From positions 1-10,633 of the forward strand of contig JAFLJX010000189.1 of the NCBI GenBank assembly GCA_022712785.1: 10,633 bases of DNA. The letters run 5' to 3'. The position numbers were made by a program, and so were the translations under genes. The stretch's first letter is position 1. Every line of letters starts with the position of its first letter. This document shows, piece after piece, positions 1 through 6,334 of this stretch. This DNA comes from Mycoplasmatota bacterium (GTDB lineage Bacteria > Bacillota_I > Bacilli_A > Izemoplasmatales > Izemoplasmataceae). The notes beneath the pieces are model-generated. The model saw only the letters and a list, made by a program, of their open reading frames with translations, did no database searches and was not told the DNA's origin.

Positions 1-226
1 TACTTTGCATGAAAGATGACATAGCTAGATTTACGCTTTCTTCACTAGATATATCGCAGATATGAGCGAATAATGAATTATTGTTTAATTCTTTTTCTGC
101 ATTTTTTAATTCTTGTTCATTAATATCAAATATTCCTACATAATAACCTAAATCTAAATACTTTCTTGCTGCTGCAAGCCCTATTCCTTGGGCTCCTCCT
201 GAAATCCAAACTGTTTTTTTATTCAT
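1..226 (-). CDS. Short-chain dehydrogenase/reductase, N-terminal 75 residues (runs off the left edge)
   Basis: This is the first part of a Rossmann-fold SDR oxidoreductase; the active-site Tyr-x-x-x-Lys region lies beyond the window. It begins at ATG 226 behind a strong AAAGGAGG site at 231-240. The N-terminus MNKKTVWISGGAQGIG contains the glycine-rich cofactor loop (SGGAQGIG, residues 9-16). Asp34 follows the second beta strand (GIFDI), a position that in SDRs usually selects NAD(H) over NADP(H). Asp58 in CDIS is the usual adenine-contacting Asp. These features place it in the classical SDR family, but the substrate cannot be told from this fragment. It lies alone on its strand here, and an imperfect inverted repeat just upstream of its RBS could be an operator. 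Confidence 0.9.
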   Translation of the reverse strand, partial: MNKKTVWISGGAQGIGLAAARKYLDLGYYVGIFDINEQELKNAEKELNNNSLFAHICDISSEESVNLAMSSFMQS

Positions 227-238
227 GTGTTCCTCCTT

Positions 239-253
239 TTGACCTTTGGTCCA
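239..253 (-). promoter_or_regulatory. Candidate operator in the SDR leader
   Basis: On the minus strand the sequence TGGACCAAAGGTCAA forms an inverted repeat. GACC and GGTC are separated by AAA, and the symmetry extends outward with one mismatch. It sits directly upstream of the SDR ribosome binding site, between any promoter and the start codon, where a dimeric repressor would block transcription or translation. No regulator gene lies beside it, so the binding protein is unknown. Confidence 0.35.
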
Positions 254-492
254 TTTTTAATTATCTATCTAAATCTGTATTAAATAGTTCCATTTATAAC
301 TATTTATCACTATGACTTTTAAACAATATGTATAACTGTTTTCTCTAACTAATGATACGTGACCACCACTATGCAACATAAGTATTATCATTACATATTT
401 TTAAATATATAAATCATTTCTATTAATTCAAACGTAGTATAACACTATAAAAATTAAATTCAAGTTATTTAATAAAATTATGATTAAGGACT

Positions 493-528
493 TTTCTATT
501 TCATATTAAAGGTAATATAAAATAGAAA
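493..528 (-). repeat. AT-rich hairpin, 16-bp stem, 4-nt loop
   Basis: Arms 493-508 and 513-528 are complementary at 15 of 16 positions around the loop AAGG. The single mismatch would be a C·A clash in plus-strand RNA but a tolerated G·U pair in minus-strand RNA, so the structure is complete only in the minus-strand transcript. It may be a second or backup terminator for the nitroreductase transcript, or a structured leader element of the SDR gene. It has no clear U-tract, so the role is open. Confidence 0.45.
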
Positions 529-628
529 TAAGAGTTATAAATCGCTTGGTTAAAAGTAAAACTAATATATAAATTTATTTCAATAGGTATACATAGACCT
601 TGTATTTCTGGCTGTACTTTCTTCATAA

Positions 629-676
629 TAAATAAAAACAAATTAATAACCAAAGTTATTAATTTGTTTTTATTTA
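629..676 (-). terminator. Long perfect inverted repeat downstream of the nitroreductase gene
   Basis: Arms 629-650 and 655-676 are perfectly complementary over 22 bp around the loop CAAA. The arms are almost all A/T, and the minus-strand 3' arm ends in a T-rich stretch (TTTGTTTTTATTT). The repeat lies 63 bp beyond the nitroreductase stop codon. It is most simply read as a factor-independent terminator. Its symmetry would let it work on both strands. Confidence 0.65.
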
Positions 677-738
677 AAAGTTCAAGAAAACTCCAACTTC
701 AAGTATATTGAAAATGTGATAATTGGGGGAGGATTCAC

Positions 739-1479
739 TTACTTGTTGTTGTCAAATCCTTGTTTAATCATTACTGGTAGTACATTTGGAAAGTATACTT
801 TTTTATATACGCTACTTGTACGAGAACTCCAATTACCTTCTTGGCTTCTGCCAATGGTTTTTAGGTAACTACTCATTAGTACGTCGTAATTATCAATATC
901 TGATTCAAGATTTTCTTTATGATATGATTCATCATGTCTGAATGTATTTAGAGGTAATCTAGGTTTTTTATCTGAAGGACTATTTGGATAGCCTATTGAT
1001 AACCCGGCAACTGGGAAGGTCATTTCAGGTAGTTTTAGTAAATCAATCATTGCTTGAGGGTCACGTCTAATACCACCAATTGGGACAATTCCTAAACCTA
1101 GTGATTCTGCGGCAATAATTGCGGCACCCATACTTAATCCAACATCAACAGCACCAACTAAGGTACTTTCTATGCTTTCATGAATCTTTTGAGTTACACC
1201 ATTCTTAATTGCAGCAAGATTTGTTTTAAAAAAATCTGTGATAAATAGTAAAAATACAGGTGCTTTAGCAATCCATGGCTGTCCACCTGCATGTTCAGCT
1301 ATAAGAGTTTTTGTTTTTTTATCTTGTATTACTACAATTGATAATTGTTGTCCGTTTATTGAACTTGGCATTGATTGAGCTGCAATAATAATTTCATTTA
1401 AAATTGCTTCATCAATTTTCTTAGATTTATAATCTCTAATTGATCTGTGATTTTTTATCGTTTCAATAGTTTTATTCAT
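739..1479 (-). CDS. NfsA/FRP-type NAD(P)H-dependent FMN nitroreductase
   Basis: This 246-residue protein belongs to the nitroreductase fold and reduces nitro compounds, quinones or flavins using NAD(P)H and bound FMN in the cytoplasm. The N-terminus has the phosphate-binding HRSIRDY motif (11-17). SSINGQQ (39-45), GLGIVPIGGIRRDP (128-141), PVAGLSIGYP (156-165) and KPRLP (172-176) are the expected FMN-contact and core segments. The length matches the NfsA/Frp class (about 240-250 aa) rather than the shorter NfsB class. The start at ATG 1479 is preceded by GAGGAG (1488-1493). It is a single-gene unit with a candidate extended -10 promoter and its own terminator. The physiological substrate cannot be predicted. 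Confidence 0.94.
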   Translation of the reverse strand: MNKTIETIKNHRSIRDYKSKKIDEAILNEIIIAAQSMPSSINGQQLSIVVIQDKKTKTLIAEHAGGQPWIAKAPVFLLFITDFFKTNLAAIKNGVTQKIHESIESTLVGAVDVGLSMGAAIIAAESLGLGIVPIGGIRRDPQAMIDLLKLPEMTFPVAGLSIGYPNSPSDKKPRLPLNTFRHDESYHKENLESDIDNYDVLMSSYLKTIGRSQEGNWSSRTSSVYKKVYFPNVLPVMIKQGFDNNK

Positions 1480-1521
1480 ATTTATTTCTCCTCGTATAAT
1501 AAGTGTATAATTAACTTCTTT

Positions 1522-1530
1522 ATAATATCA
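1522..1530 (-). promoter_or_regulatory. Extended -10 of the nitroreductase promoter
   Basis: On the minus strand TGATATTAT (TGn plus a -10-like hexamer) lies about 43 bp upstream of the start codon and 29 bp upstream of the RBS. No good -35 is seen at 17 bp, which an extended -10 can tolerate. Similar TGATA-type extended -10 elements precede four other genes in this window. Confidence 0.4.
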
Positions 1531-1742
1531 TTTTTTACTTTATCACTCTATAAATACGCATAACATCCAATATTTTAAAAATATAAGACCGAAAAAAACG
1601 GCATATTCTCTTTCATTAGTTCTAAAACTGATATATCTATCCTACTCCACTAAACCTATTGAGACAGCAAGATTATAAGATCCATCATTTTTTTCATCAT
1701 AACATCTTCTGGTCTTTCTGCTCTATCATCTTTATCTAAACA

Positions 1743-1778
1743 AAAACACATCCATTTTAAATAATTAGGATGTGTTTT
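1743..1778 (-). terminator. Terminator of the regulator-PLP enzyme-ygeW operon
   Basis: An 11-bp perfect stem (AAAACACATCC at 1743-1753, GGATGTGTTTT at 1768-1778) with a 14-nt loop lies 25 bp past the ygeW stop codon. On the minus strand the hairpin runs into a T-rich tract (TTTTTGTTT). This is a standard factor-independent terminator. Confidence 0.85.
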
Positions 1779-1802
1779 CTTTAGTTATACAGTTCTTCTC
1801 TT

Positions 1803-2999
1803 TTATTGGAAATGTCTAACATTGTTTGCTTCAAGTAATTTACTTAAAGTTTCTTCAGGGTTCTTAACTTTACTTGCGAAGATCATAGCAGCGATAATAT
1901 AAGGCTTGTATGAAGCTTCTTTGTAAGTAGCAACTCTATATTTTTCAAATACTGAAGCTGAAACCTCACCATGTTCACAAGATACATCAGTGATGTCTGC
2001 TGGTAAACAGTGCATGTATAAAGCTTTACCTTCTTTAGTTAAAGCCATTTTATCATCTGTACATTCCCAATCCATATGTTTTCCATTTTGAGCTAGTAAA
2101 TCTTGTTCTAGTGATTTAATACCGTCAAAATCTCTATTTCCATAAAGTTCAGTTCTTGCTTCCATTGCTTTGAATGGAGCCCAAGATTTTGGATATACTA
2201 TATCAGCATCTTTAAATGCTTCTTCCATTGAATTAGTTTTAGTAAACGATCCTCCAGATTTTAAAGCATTTTCTTTTGCTACATTTTCTACTTCTTCCAT
2301 TACTTCGTAACCTTTAGGGTGAGCAAGTACAACATCCATTCCAAATCTTGTCATTAACCCAATAATACCTTGAGGTACTGATAGTGGTTTTCCGTAAGAT
2401 GGAGAATAAGCCCAAGTCATAGCAATTTTTTTACCCTTAAGATTTTCAATTCCACCAAATTCTTCAATTAAATGAGCCATATCACTCATTGATTGAGTTG
2501 GGTGATCGATATCACATTGTAAATTTACTAATGTTGACCTTTGTTCTAAAACACCATCAATATTTCCTTCTTTAACACTTTTTGAAACTTCTCTCATGTA
2601 TGTGTTACCTTTACCGATATACATATCGTCACGTATACCAATAACATCAGCCATGAATGATATCATGTTTGCAGTTTCTCTTACAGTTTCACCGTGTGCA
2701 ACTTGTGATTTACCTTCATCTAAATCTTGAACTTCTAAGCCTAGTAAGTTACAAGCACTAGTGAATGAAAATCTAGTTCTAGTTGAATTATCTCTAAATA
2801 AAGATATTCCTAAGCCTGAATCAAAGATTTTACTTGAGATGTTTTCTTCTCTCATTTGTCTTAGGATTGAAGCTATTTTATAAACTGATTTTAATTCATC
2901 TTCAGTTTTCTCCCATGTTAATAAGAAATCATCGTTGAACATTTTAGAATGATCTAGTTTGCTTAAATCATTAATCATTGATTTTATATCTTTTTTCAT
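1803..2999 (-). CDS. ygeW: Knotted carbamoyltransferase YgeW
   Basis: This 398-residue protein is an ATCase/OTCase superfamily member of the YgeW type. It has the carbamoyl-phosphate loop STRTR (72-76), HPTQ (166-169) and HCLP (330-333), plus long stretches that match my memory of E. coli YgeW (396 aa) nearly residue for residue, such as DLDEGKSQ, HGETVRETANMISF and WAYSPSYGKPLSVPQG. YgeW proteins form a trefoil knot and are tied to catabolism of ureido compounds from purines. There the phosphorolytic direction would give carbamoyl phosphate for ATP synthesis by carbamate kinase; the exact substrate is not settled by this sequence. It is the last gene of a three-gene operon, 40 bp after the PLP enzyme. 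I chose ATG 2999, 10 nt after GGAG; a TTG at 3005 would add two residues but sits only 4 nt from GGAG. No carbamate kinase is in the window. Confidence 0.97.
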   Translation of the reverse strand: MKKDIKSMINDLSKLDHSKMFNDDFLLTWEKTEDELKSVYKIASILRQMREENISSKIFDSGLGISLFRDNSTRTRFSFTSACNLLGLEVQDLDEGKSQVAHGETVRETANMISFMADVIGIRDDMYIGKGNTYMREVSKSVKEGNIDGVLEQRSTLVNLQCDIDHPTQSMSDMAHLIEEFGGIENLKGKKIAMTWAYSPSYGKPLSVPQGIIGLMTRFGMDVVLAHPKGYEVMEEVENVAKENALKSGGSFTKTNSMEEAFKDADIVYPKSWAPFKAMEARTELYGNRDFDGIKSLEQDLLAQNGKHMDWECTDDKMALTKEGKALYMHCLPADITDVSCEHGEVSASVFEKYRVATYKEASYKPYIIAAMIFASKVKNPEETLSKLLEANNVRHFQ

Positions 3000-3039
3000 T
3001 TTCAATTTTCTCCTTTGTTATTTTGTTTTTGAATATCTA

Positions 3040-4506
3040 TTAAGCTTTTTTAACTGCATCATTGAATGAAATGATTAATTTATCAAGTTCTTTTATTTTT
3101 TTAGGAATACTTGTCCAATAATCATCGTCATCCCATTGTGCACAGATTTCTTCGTATGTTTTTCCTTGTTGTTCAACCCAAGTATAATATTTTAAGTTAT
3201 GAACAGCTTTTCTTTCTCTATAGTTTAATTCTTTAAAGTATTCAGTATTAATTCCTTGGAGGTATTGATGATATACTCTGTATGCTTCTAATTCAGTGAA
3301 TTCTCCTTGAATTTCATTCATTTCTGCTAATCTTGATTCGTACATATCCATAGAGTCAGTTAATACTGTAACGATTACATCGTCTTCTTTTAATTCAAAG
3401 TATTTAGCCATTTTAATTGCTGATGCGATGTTTCCACAACCAGAGATTCCAGCCCATTGTAATTTAGAAATTACTTCGTCAGATACACCTTTAGATTTTA
3501 ATAATTTTAATCCTTCAGGTTCATTGAATAAACGAATCATATTCATTGGGATTTCGTCATCAATTGCTGCAACAGCGTCAGTGTTTTTAACGTTGTGTAC
3601 CCAAGGGATGTGTTTATCTCCAATTCCTTCAATTCTATGTTCTCCAAATCCATTCATGTAAATAGTTGGACATTGAAGTGCTTCAGCTGCAATAACTTTT
3701 GATGTTGGGTAAATTGTTTTTAAATAATCCCCAGCAGCAAGTGTTCCACCTGAACCAGTACTTGATACATAACCTTTGTAATTTCCAGGAACTTTATTCA
3801 ATACTTCTTCTATAAATGAACCAGTAATATCATAATGCCATAGGTAGTTACCAAACTCGTCGAATTGATTGAAAATCATTAAATCTTCTCCTGAGTTTCT
3901 TAGTTCCCAGCATTTGTCAAATATCTCTTTAACGTTTGATTCAGTACCAGGTGTCGCGATAGTTTCACCTGCAACCGTTTCTAACCATTCAAATCGTTCT
4001 CTAGACATACCTTCTGGTAATATAGCGATAGACTCACATGCTAATAACGTAGAAACATAAGCTCCACCTCTACAATAGTTCCCAGTTGAAGGCCAAACTG
4101 CTTTAGTAGTTGTTGGATCAAATTGTCCAGTTACTAGTCTTGGAGCTAAACATGAAATTGCAGCTCCAACTTTGTGTGAACCAGTTGGGAAGTATTTTCC
4201 ACTAATTGCGACTATTTTTGCATCTACTCCTGTTAATTCTTTAGGTAATACAACGTAATTACCTTCTCCAAATAATCCACCTGTATCTTTCGGATCATTA
4301 TGCCAGTTAGTACGGAATAGATTTAATGGGTTTAAATCAGTTAGACCTACAGTCTTAAGTGCTTCTTTAATTTCATTTGGAATTAAATCAGGGTTTTTCA
4401 TTTGTGCATAAGTAGGAATAATAATTCCTCTTTCTTTTGCTCTTCTAATTGCGTTTGCTAACTTCTTTTCATTAATTGTTAAATCGATTAAATCATAATT
4501 ACTCAT
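3040..4506 (-). CDS. Fold-type-II PLP-dependent enzyme (cysteine synthase/diaminopropionate lyase-like), partner of YgeW
   Basis: This 488-residue PLP enzyme belongs to the tryptophan synthase beta/cysteine synthase superfamily. The Schiff-base lysine is most likely Lys112 in TGSHKVGAA. STGN (140-143) is the asparagine loop that contacts the cofactor, and GSGGT (251-255) is the glycine-rich phosphate-binding loop. A further conserved block reads GISGCGNIASAIKMAKY (353-369). Residues from about 395 to 488 form an acidic, aromatic-rich C-terminal extension absent from typical 300-400 aa members. It lies between the regulator and ygeW, where YgeX (diaminopropionate ammonia-lyase, about 400 aa) is found in E. 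coli. However, its lysine motif and length differ from YgeX, so I do not call it YgeX. A beta-elimination on a carbamoylated or free diamino acid is the likely chemistry, by inference. Start: ATG 4506 behind GAGGAG. Confidence 0.88.
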   Translation of the reverse strand: MSNYDLIDLTINEKKLANAIRRAKERGIIIPTYAQMKNPDLIPNEIKEALKTVGLTDLNPLNLFRTNWHNDPKDTGGLFGEGNYVVLPKELTGVDAKIVAISGKYFPTGSHKVGAAISCLAPRLVTGQFDPTTTKAVWPSTGNYCRGGAYVSTLLACESIAILPEGMSRERFEWLETVAGETIATPGTESNVKEIFDKCWELRNSGEDLMIFNQFDEFGNYLWHYDITGSFIEEVLNKVPGNYKGYVSSTGSGGTLAAGDYLKTIYPTSKVIAAEALQCPTIYMNGFGEHRIEGIGDKHIPWVHNVKNTDAVAAIDDEIPMNMIRLFNEPEGLKLLKSKGVSDEVISKLQWAGISGCGNIASAIKMAKYFELKEDDVIVTVLTDSMDMYESRLAEMNEIQGEFTELEAYRVYHQYLQGINTEYFKELNYRERKAVHNLKYYTWVEQQGKTYEEICAQWDDDDYWTSIPKKIKELDKLIISFNDAVKKA

Positions 4507-4552
4507 TTGTTCTCCTCTTTCTTTCTTTTAGTATTTTCATTTTTTTAATAAA

Positions 4553-5161
4553 TTATTTCATGTGATTATAAATTGTGTATTTCGATATTCCGAAAACTTC
4601 TGCAACTTTTTCTCCTGATTTTTTGATTAAAAAAGCTCCACATTCATCCAAAAATTTAATAGCAATAGACTTTTCTTTATAATTCATTTCGTCTACAGGT
4701 TTCCCAACTTTTTCAACTGACTGAAAAATCAATCGATCTAACATATCATTAACGTCAACTGGGAAAGTATCAAATTTTTCTTCTTCTTCATGAACTACAA
4801 GTTGATTTATTGCTTCTTGAGTTTTAATTAGGTGAGAAATATCAAAATTAATTGAAAGGATATATCTCAATGAATCATTTCCATTAAAAAAGAGAGAGCT
4901 ACATTTAATGTATTTTTCTCCATCCCTTATGATGTAATTTAATTTATCCTCATGGTGAGCATCAGAATGGTTTATAGTATCTAACACTAACGCTGAAGCC
5001 CCGTCACCAAGTTCCCTATTCGATACATGTCCATTTTTAATATATGAAATTGTATTTTCAAGTTCATTATTAAGATCATGTATAACTACTTCGCAATTGT
5101 CACCAAAAGTTTTAGCTATTGCGTCACCCATACGAGTTAAAATATTAAACATTTCCTTCAT
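4553..5161 (-). CDS. YheO/DauR-type transcriptional regulator (PAS-like sensor plus C-terminal HTH)
   Basis: This 202-residue protein has the two-domain layout of the YheO/DauR/TabA family. Residues 5-118 form the YheO-like PAS domain (start MGDAIAKTFG..CEVVIHDL, typical spacing). A Glu-rich linker follows (about 124-129). The C-terminal helix-turn-helix contains GKPVDEMNYKEK (153-164), LDECGAFLIK (171-180) and the recognition-helix end VAEVFGISKYTIYNHMK. Family members sense small metabolites, for example D-arginine for DauR, and control nearby amino-acid catabolic genes. As first gene of the operon, 46 bp before the PLP enzyme, it is probably an autoregulated, substrate-specific regulator of the YgeW module. 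Start: ATG 5161 behind AAGGAG; the strong promoter lies 30 bp upstream. Confidence 0.9.
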   Translation of the reverse strand: MKEMFNILTRMGDAIAKTFGDNCEVVIHDLNNELENTISYIKNGHVSNRELGDGASALVLDTINHSDAHHEDKLNYIIRDGEKYIKCSSLFFNGNDSLRYILSINFDISHLIKTQEAINQLVVHEEEEKFDTFPVDVNDMLDRLIFQSVEKVGKPVDEMNYKEKSIAIKFLDECGAFLIKKSGEKVAEVFGISKYTIYNHMK

Positions 5162-5190
5162 ATCTTTTTCTCCTTGTCTTTCTATATCTC

Positions 5191-5219
5191 ATTATCTAAT
5201 ATTTTATATAAAATGTCAA
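5191..5219 (-). promoter_or_regulatory. Sigma-A promoter of the regulator-PLP enzyme-ygeW operon
   Basis: On the minus strand a perfect -35 TTGACA (5214-5219) is followed after exactly 17 bp by -10 GATAAT (5191-5196). Transcription should start near 5184, giving a short leader of about 23 nt that carries the AAGGAG site. This is the closest match to the sigma-A consensus in the window. Confidence 0.85.
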
Positions 5220-5222
5220 TTA

Positions 5223-5263
5223 TTTTTGTATTTTATTTTGATTTTTACAATTTTTTTGTATTT
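5223..5263 (-). promoter_or_regulatory. Candidate operator: repeated TTTTTGTATTT boxes upstream of the operon -35
   Basis: The plus-strand 11-mer TTTTTGTATTT occurs at 5223-5233 and again at 5253-5263, exactly 30 bp apart (about three helical turns). TACAA at 5246-5250 also pairs with TTGTA at 5256-5260 as an inverted repeat around TTTTT. These lie just upstream of the -35 element, where an activator or the YheO-type regulator could bind. The surrounding DNA is extremely AT-rich, so chance similarity is possible. Confidence 0.35.
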
Positions 5264-5385
5264 AATTTATTTATTATCTGTTTTAGTTCATATTAAATCA
5301 CTGTTTCTTTTGTTAGTTATATTAAGAGAAAGTTAAAAAAAATCTATTAGAACACCAGTGAATTACATAATTGAATTTATGATAA

Positions 5386-5484
5386 TCATTTCCAAATTTT
5401 ATCTAATATAAGTACATTAATCTTTTTAGTCGTACAAACAGAACCATCAATATGGATTACTCCATCTCTATACAAAATGTCAAA
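5386..5484 (-). other. In-frame C-terminal segment of the phosphatase beyond a TAG codon
   Basis: Directly after the phosphatase TAG (5485-5487), the same frame stays open for 32 codons to a TGA at 5386-5388. The translation starts FDILYRDGVIHIDGS and ends with a hydrophobic strand NVLILD. This matches what PP2A-type bacterial phosphatases have after the GH motif: an (I/V)xIDxG turn followed by a final beta strand ending the domain. It therefore looks like the genuine C-terminus separated by a nonsense mutation, or reached by readthrough. It has no start codon and no RBS of its own. Confidence 0.75.
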
Positions 5485-6111
5485 CTATTCTAAATATAGA
5501 GAAGGTTCTTTTAAATAGGTTTTGTAATCTTCTGGTTCTCTTATGGTTATATTTTGCATATGTCCACATACAATAATCTTTCCTTTAATACCCTTGAGCT
5601 TAAATTGCTTATTCCATGTGAAGTTTCTAACTGTATCGTCTTTCCAGTTATCAAGTGAACCATCAATCCCACCATGAACAAAGATATAGTCACCAAGTTC
5701 AAGAAAATATCTATTTGTTGATAACAAGTTTCGTATGTGAGGATACTTCTTATTCATTACTTTACTATCATCTTTAAATTGTGAATCTACAGTAATCTCT
5801 TTATCAAGAAGCTGTGACAAAGTGAATCCGTGACCGTTCCTTTCAATATCAAACCCAGTTCTAGAAAAGTCACCTTCAAAAAAGTTACGAAGAAATATAT
5901 CGTGATTCCCCATAATAAGGGTTGCTTTATCTTTTGTGGAAAGTCCAGAAACAAACTCTAGTACCTCTAGGTTTTGAGGACCTCTGTCGGTCATATCTCC
6001 AATAACAATCAAATGATGATTGTCATCTTCCATATTCCATCCAGCCTCAAGTAAAGAATCAAGTAGAACATCAAAATATCCATGAATATCAGAAACACAA
6101 AAATACTTCAT
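5485..6111 (-). CDS. PP2A/ApaH-like metallophosphatase, prematurely stopped by TAG
   Basis: This 208-residue calcineurin-like phosphatase carries the full di-metal set: DIHG (8-11), GDMTDRGPQN (38-47), GNHD (68-71), VHGG (145-148) and CGH (182-184). It resembles the small serine/threonine (PrpE-like) or Ap4A-hydrolase-type enzymes of bacteria, but the substrate cannot be settled. The frame stops at TAG 5485, yet 32 more codons of fitting C-terminal sequence follow in frame, so the ancestral product was about 240 aa. All metal ligands lie before the stop. What is lost is the closing beta-strand segment, so folding rather than chemistry would suffer. Start: ATG 6111 behind an AGGTGATT site. It is a single-gene unit with a candidate extended -10 promoter. 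It could be a recent pseudogene, a readthrough gene, or a sequence error. Confidence 0.85.
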   Translation of the reverse strand: MKYFCVSDIHGYFDVLLDSLLEAGWNMEDDNHHLIVIGDMTDRGPQNLEVLEFVSGLSTKDKATLIMGNHDIFLRNFFEGDFSRTGFDIERNGHGFTLSQLLDKEITVDSQFKDDSKVMNKKYPHIRNLLSTNRYFLELGDYIFVHGGIDGSLDNWKDDTVRNFTWNKQFKLKGIKGKIIVCGHMQNITIREPEDYKTYLKEPSLYLE

Positions 6112-6140
6112 ACAATCACCTCATAACTATTTCAATATAT

Positions 6141-6161
6141 GTAAATTATATCATGATTTAC
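6141..6161 (-). promoter_or_regulatory. Phosphatase promoter (extended -10) inside an inverted repeat
   Basis: Minus-strand TGATATAAT (6145-6153) is a perfect TATAAT with the extended TGn. There is no good -35 at 17 bp. The element lies inside the inverted repeat GTAAAT (6141-6146)-N9-ATTTAC (6156-6161), which could be an operator covering the -10. Start of transcription would be near 6138. Confidence 0.5.
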
Positions 6162-6191
6162 ATCTATATTAGAAAAACAAATATAATAAAT

Positions 6192-6211
6192 GAAATGGAG
6201 ATTTCCATTTC
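6192..6211. repeat. 8-bp hairpin GAAATGGA-GATT-TCCATTTC
   Basis: A perfect 8-bp inverted repeat with a 4-nt loop lies in the 223-bp gap between the phosphatase and the rhodanese terminator. It has no adjoining T-tract on either strand. It may be a regulatory stem in this intergenic region; no function can be assigned. Confidence 0.35.
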
Positions 6212-6293
6212 TTCATACTATTTTTGCTCTAATTGTTCTTCTATTATTTGTTGATAAGGTATATGAAGTTTATATCAAATTCAATCACAGCTC

Positions 6294-6330
6294 AAAAAAA
6301 CAGCAAATCTATTTAGAAATAGATTTGCTG
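6294..6330 (-). terminator. Rho-independent terminator of the rhodanese gene
   Basis: CAGCAAATCTAT (6301-6312) and ATAGATTTGCTG (6319-6330) form a perfect 12-bp stem around TTTAGA-type loop bases. On the minus strand the stem is followed directly by seven T residues (plus-strand A run 6294-6300). It starts 4 bp after the rhodanese TGA codon. The close fit also supports TGA as a real stop in this organism. Confidence 0.9.
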
Positions 6331-6334
6331 TAAT

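Larger units (their letters stand above)
227..738. other. 512-bp non-coding stretch between the SDR and nitroreductase genes
   Basis: I find no convincing gene here. The stretch holds the SDR leader with a candidate operator (239-253), an AT-rich hairpin at 493-528 and a long perfect hairpin at 629-676 that probably ends the nitroreductase transcript. A 41-codon minus-strand frame (501-626) lies between the two hairpins. It has no ribosome binding site and no recognisable similarity, so I do not call it. I could not identify a convincing -35/-10 pair for the SDR. Confidence 0.6.
1480..1802. other. 323-bp intergenic region: ygeW terminator and nitroreductase promoter
   Basis: This stretch holds the operon terminator (1743-1778) and the nitroreductase promoter (about 1522-1530). 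Between them is a 32-codon minus-strand frame (1656-1751), including its stop, that looks rather coding-like but begins inside the terminator. There is also a short CCG-A7-CGG hairpin at 1589-1601. I see no gene that can be supported. Confidence 0.6.
5162..5484. other. 323-bp interval: operon promoter region plus separated phosphatase tail
   Basis: The right-hand 99 bp (5386-5484) are the in-frame continuation of the phosphatase reading frame after its TAG stop. The left part (5162-5263) is the promoter and candidate operator of the YgeW operon. The piece in between (about 5264-5385) is AT-rich and includes an A-run at 5335-5342 that would read as a T-tract on the minus strand. I find no clear terminator stem for the phosphatase and no other gene. 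Confidence 0.65.

Noticed and set aside
501..626. 41-codon minus-strand frame between the two hairpins, beginning MKKVQPEIQ
   Set aside because: No ribosome binding site, start codon next to a terminator stem, stop codon inside the other hairpin, no recognisable similarity.
1656..1751. 32-codon minus-strand frame (including stop) with coding-like composition (DDRAERPEDV)
   Set aside because: Its ATG lies inside the operon terminator and there is no RBS; at best it is the tail of a decayed gene.
3428..3661. Plus-strand 77-codon frame inside the PLP enzyme gene, and similar frames at 3869-4060, 5097-5336 and 6836-7093
   Set aside because: They lie wholly or mostly opposite well-supported genes or their promoter, lack ribosome sites and show no family features; they are shadow frames.
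6253..6267. 15-bp sequence GATAAGGTATATGAA repeated at 10243-10257
   Set aside because: A single 15-bp match in AT-rich DNA of this length can arise by chance; no flanking similarity extends it, so I do not call a repeat element.
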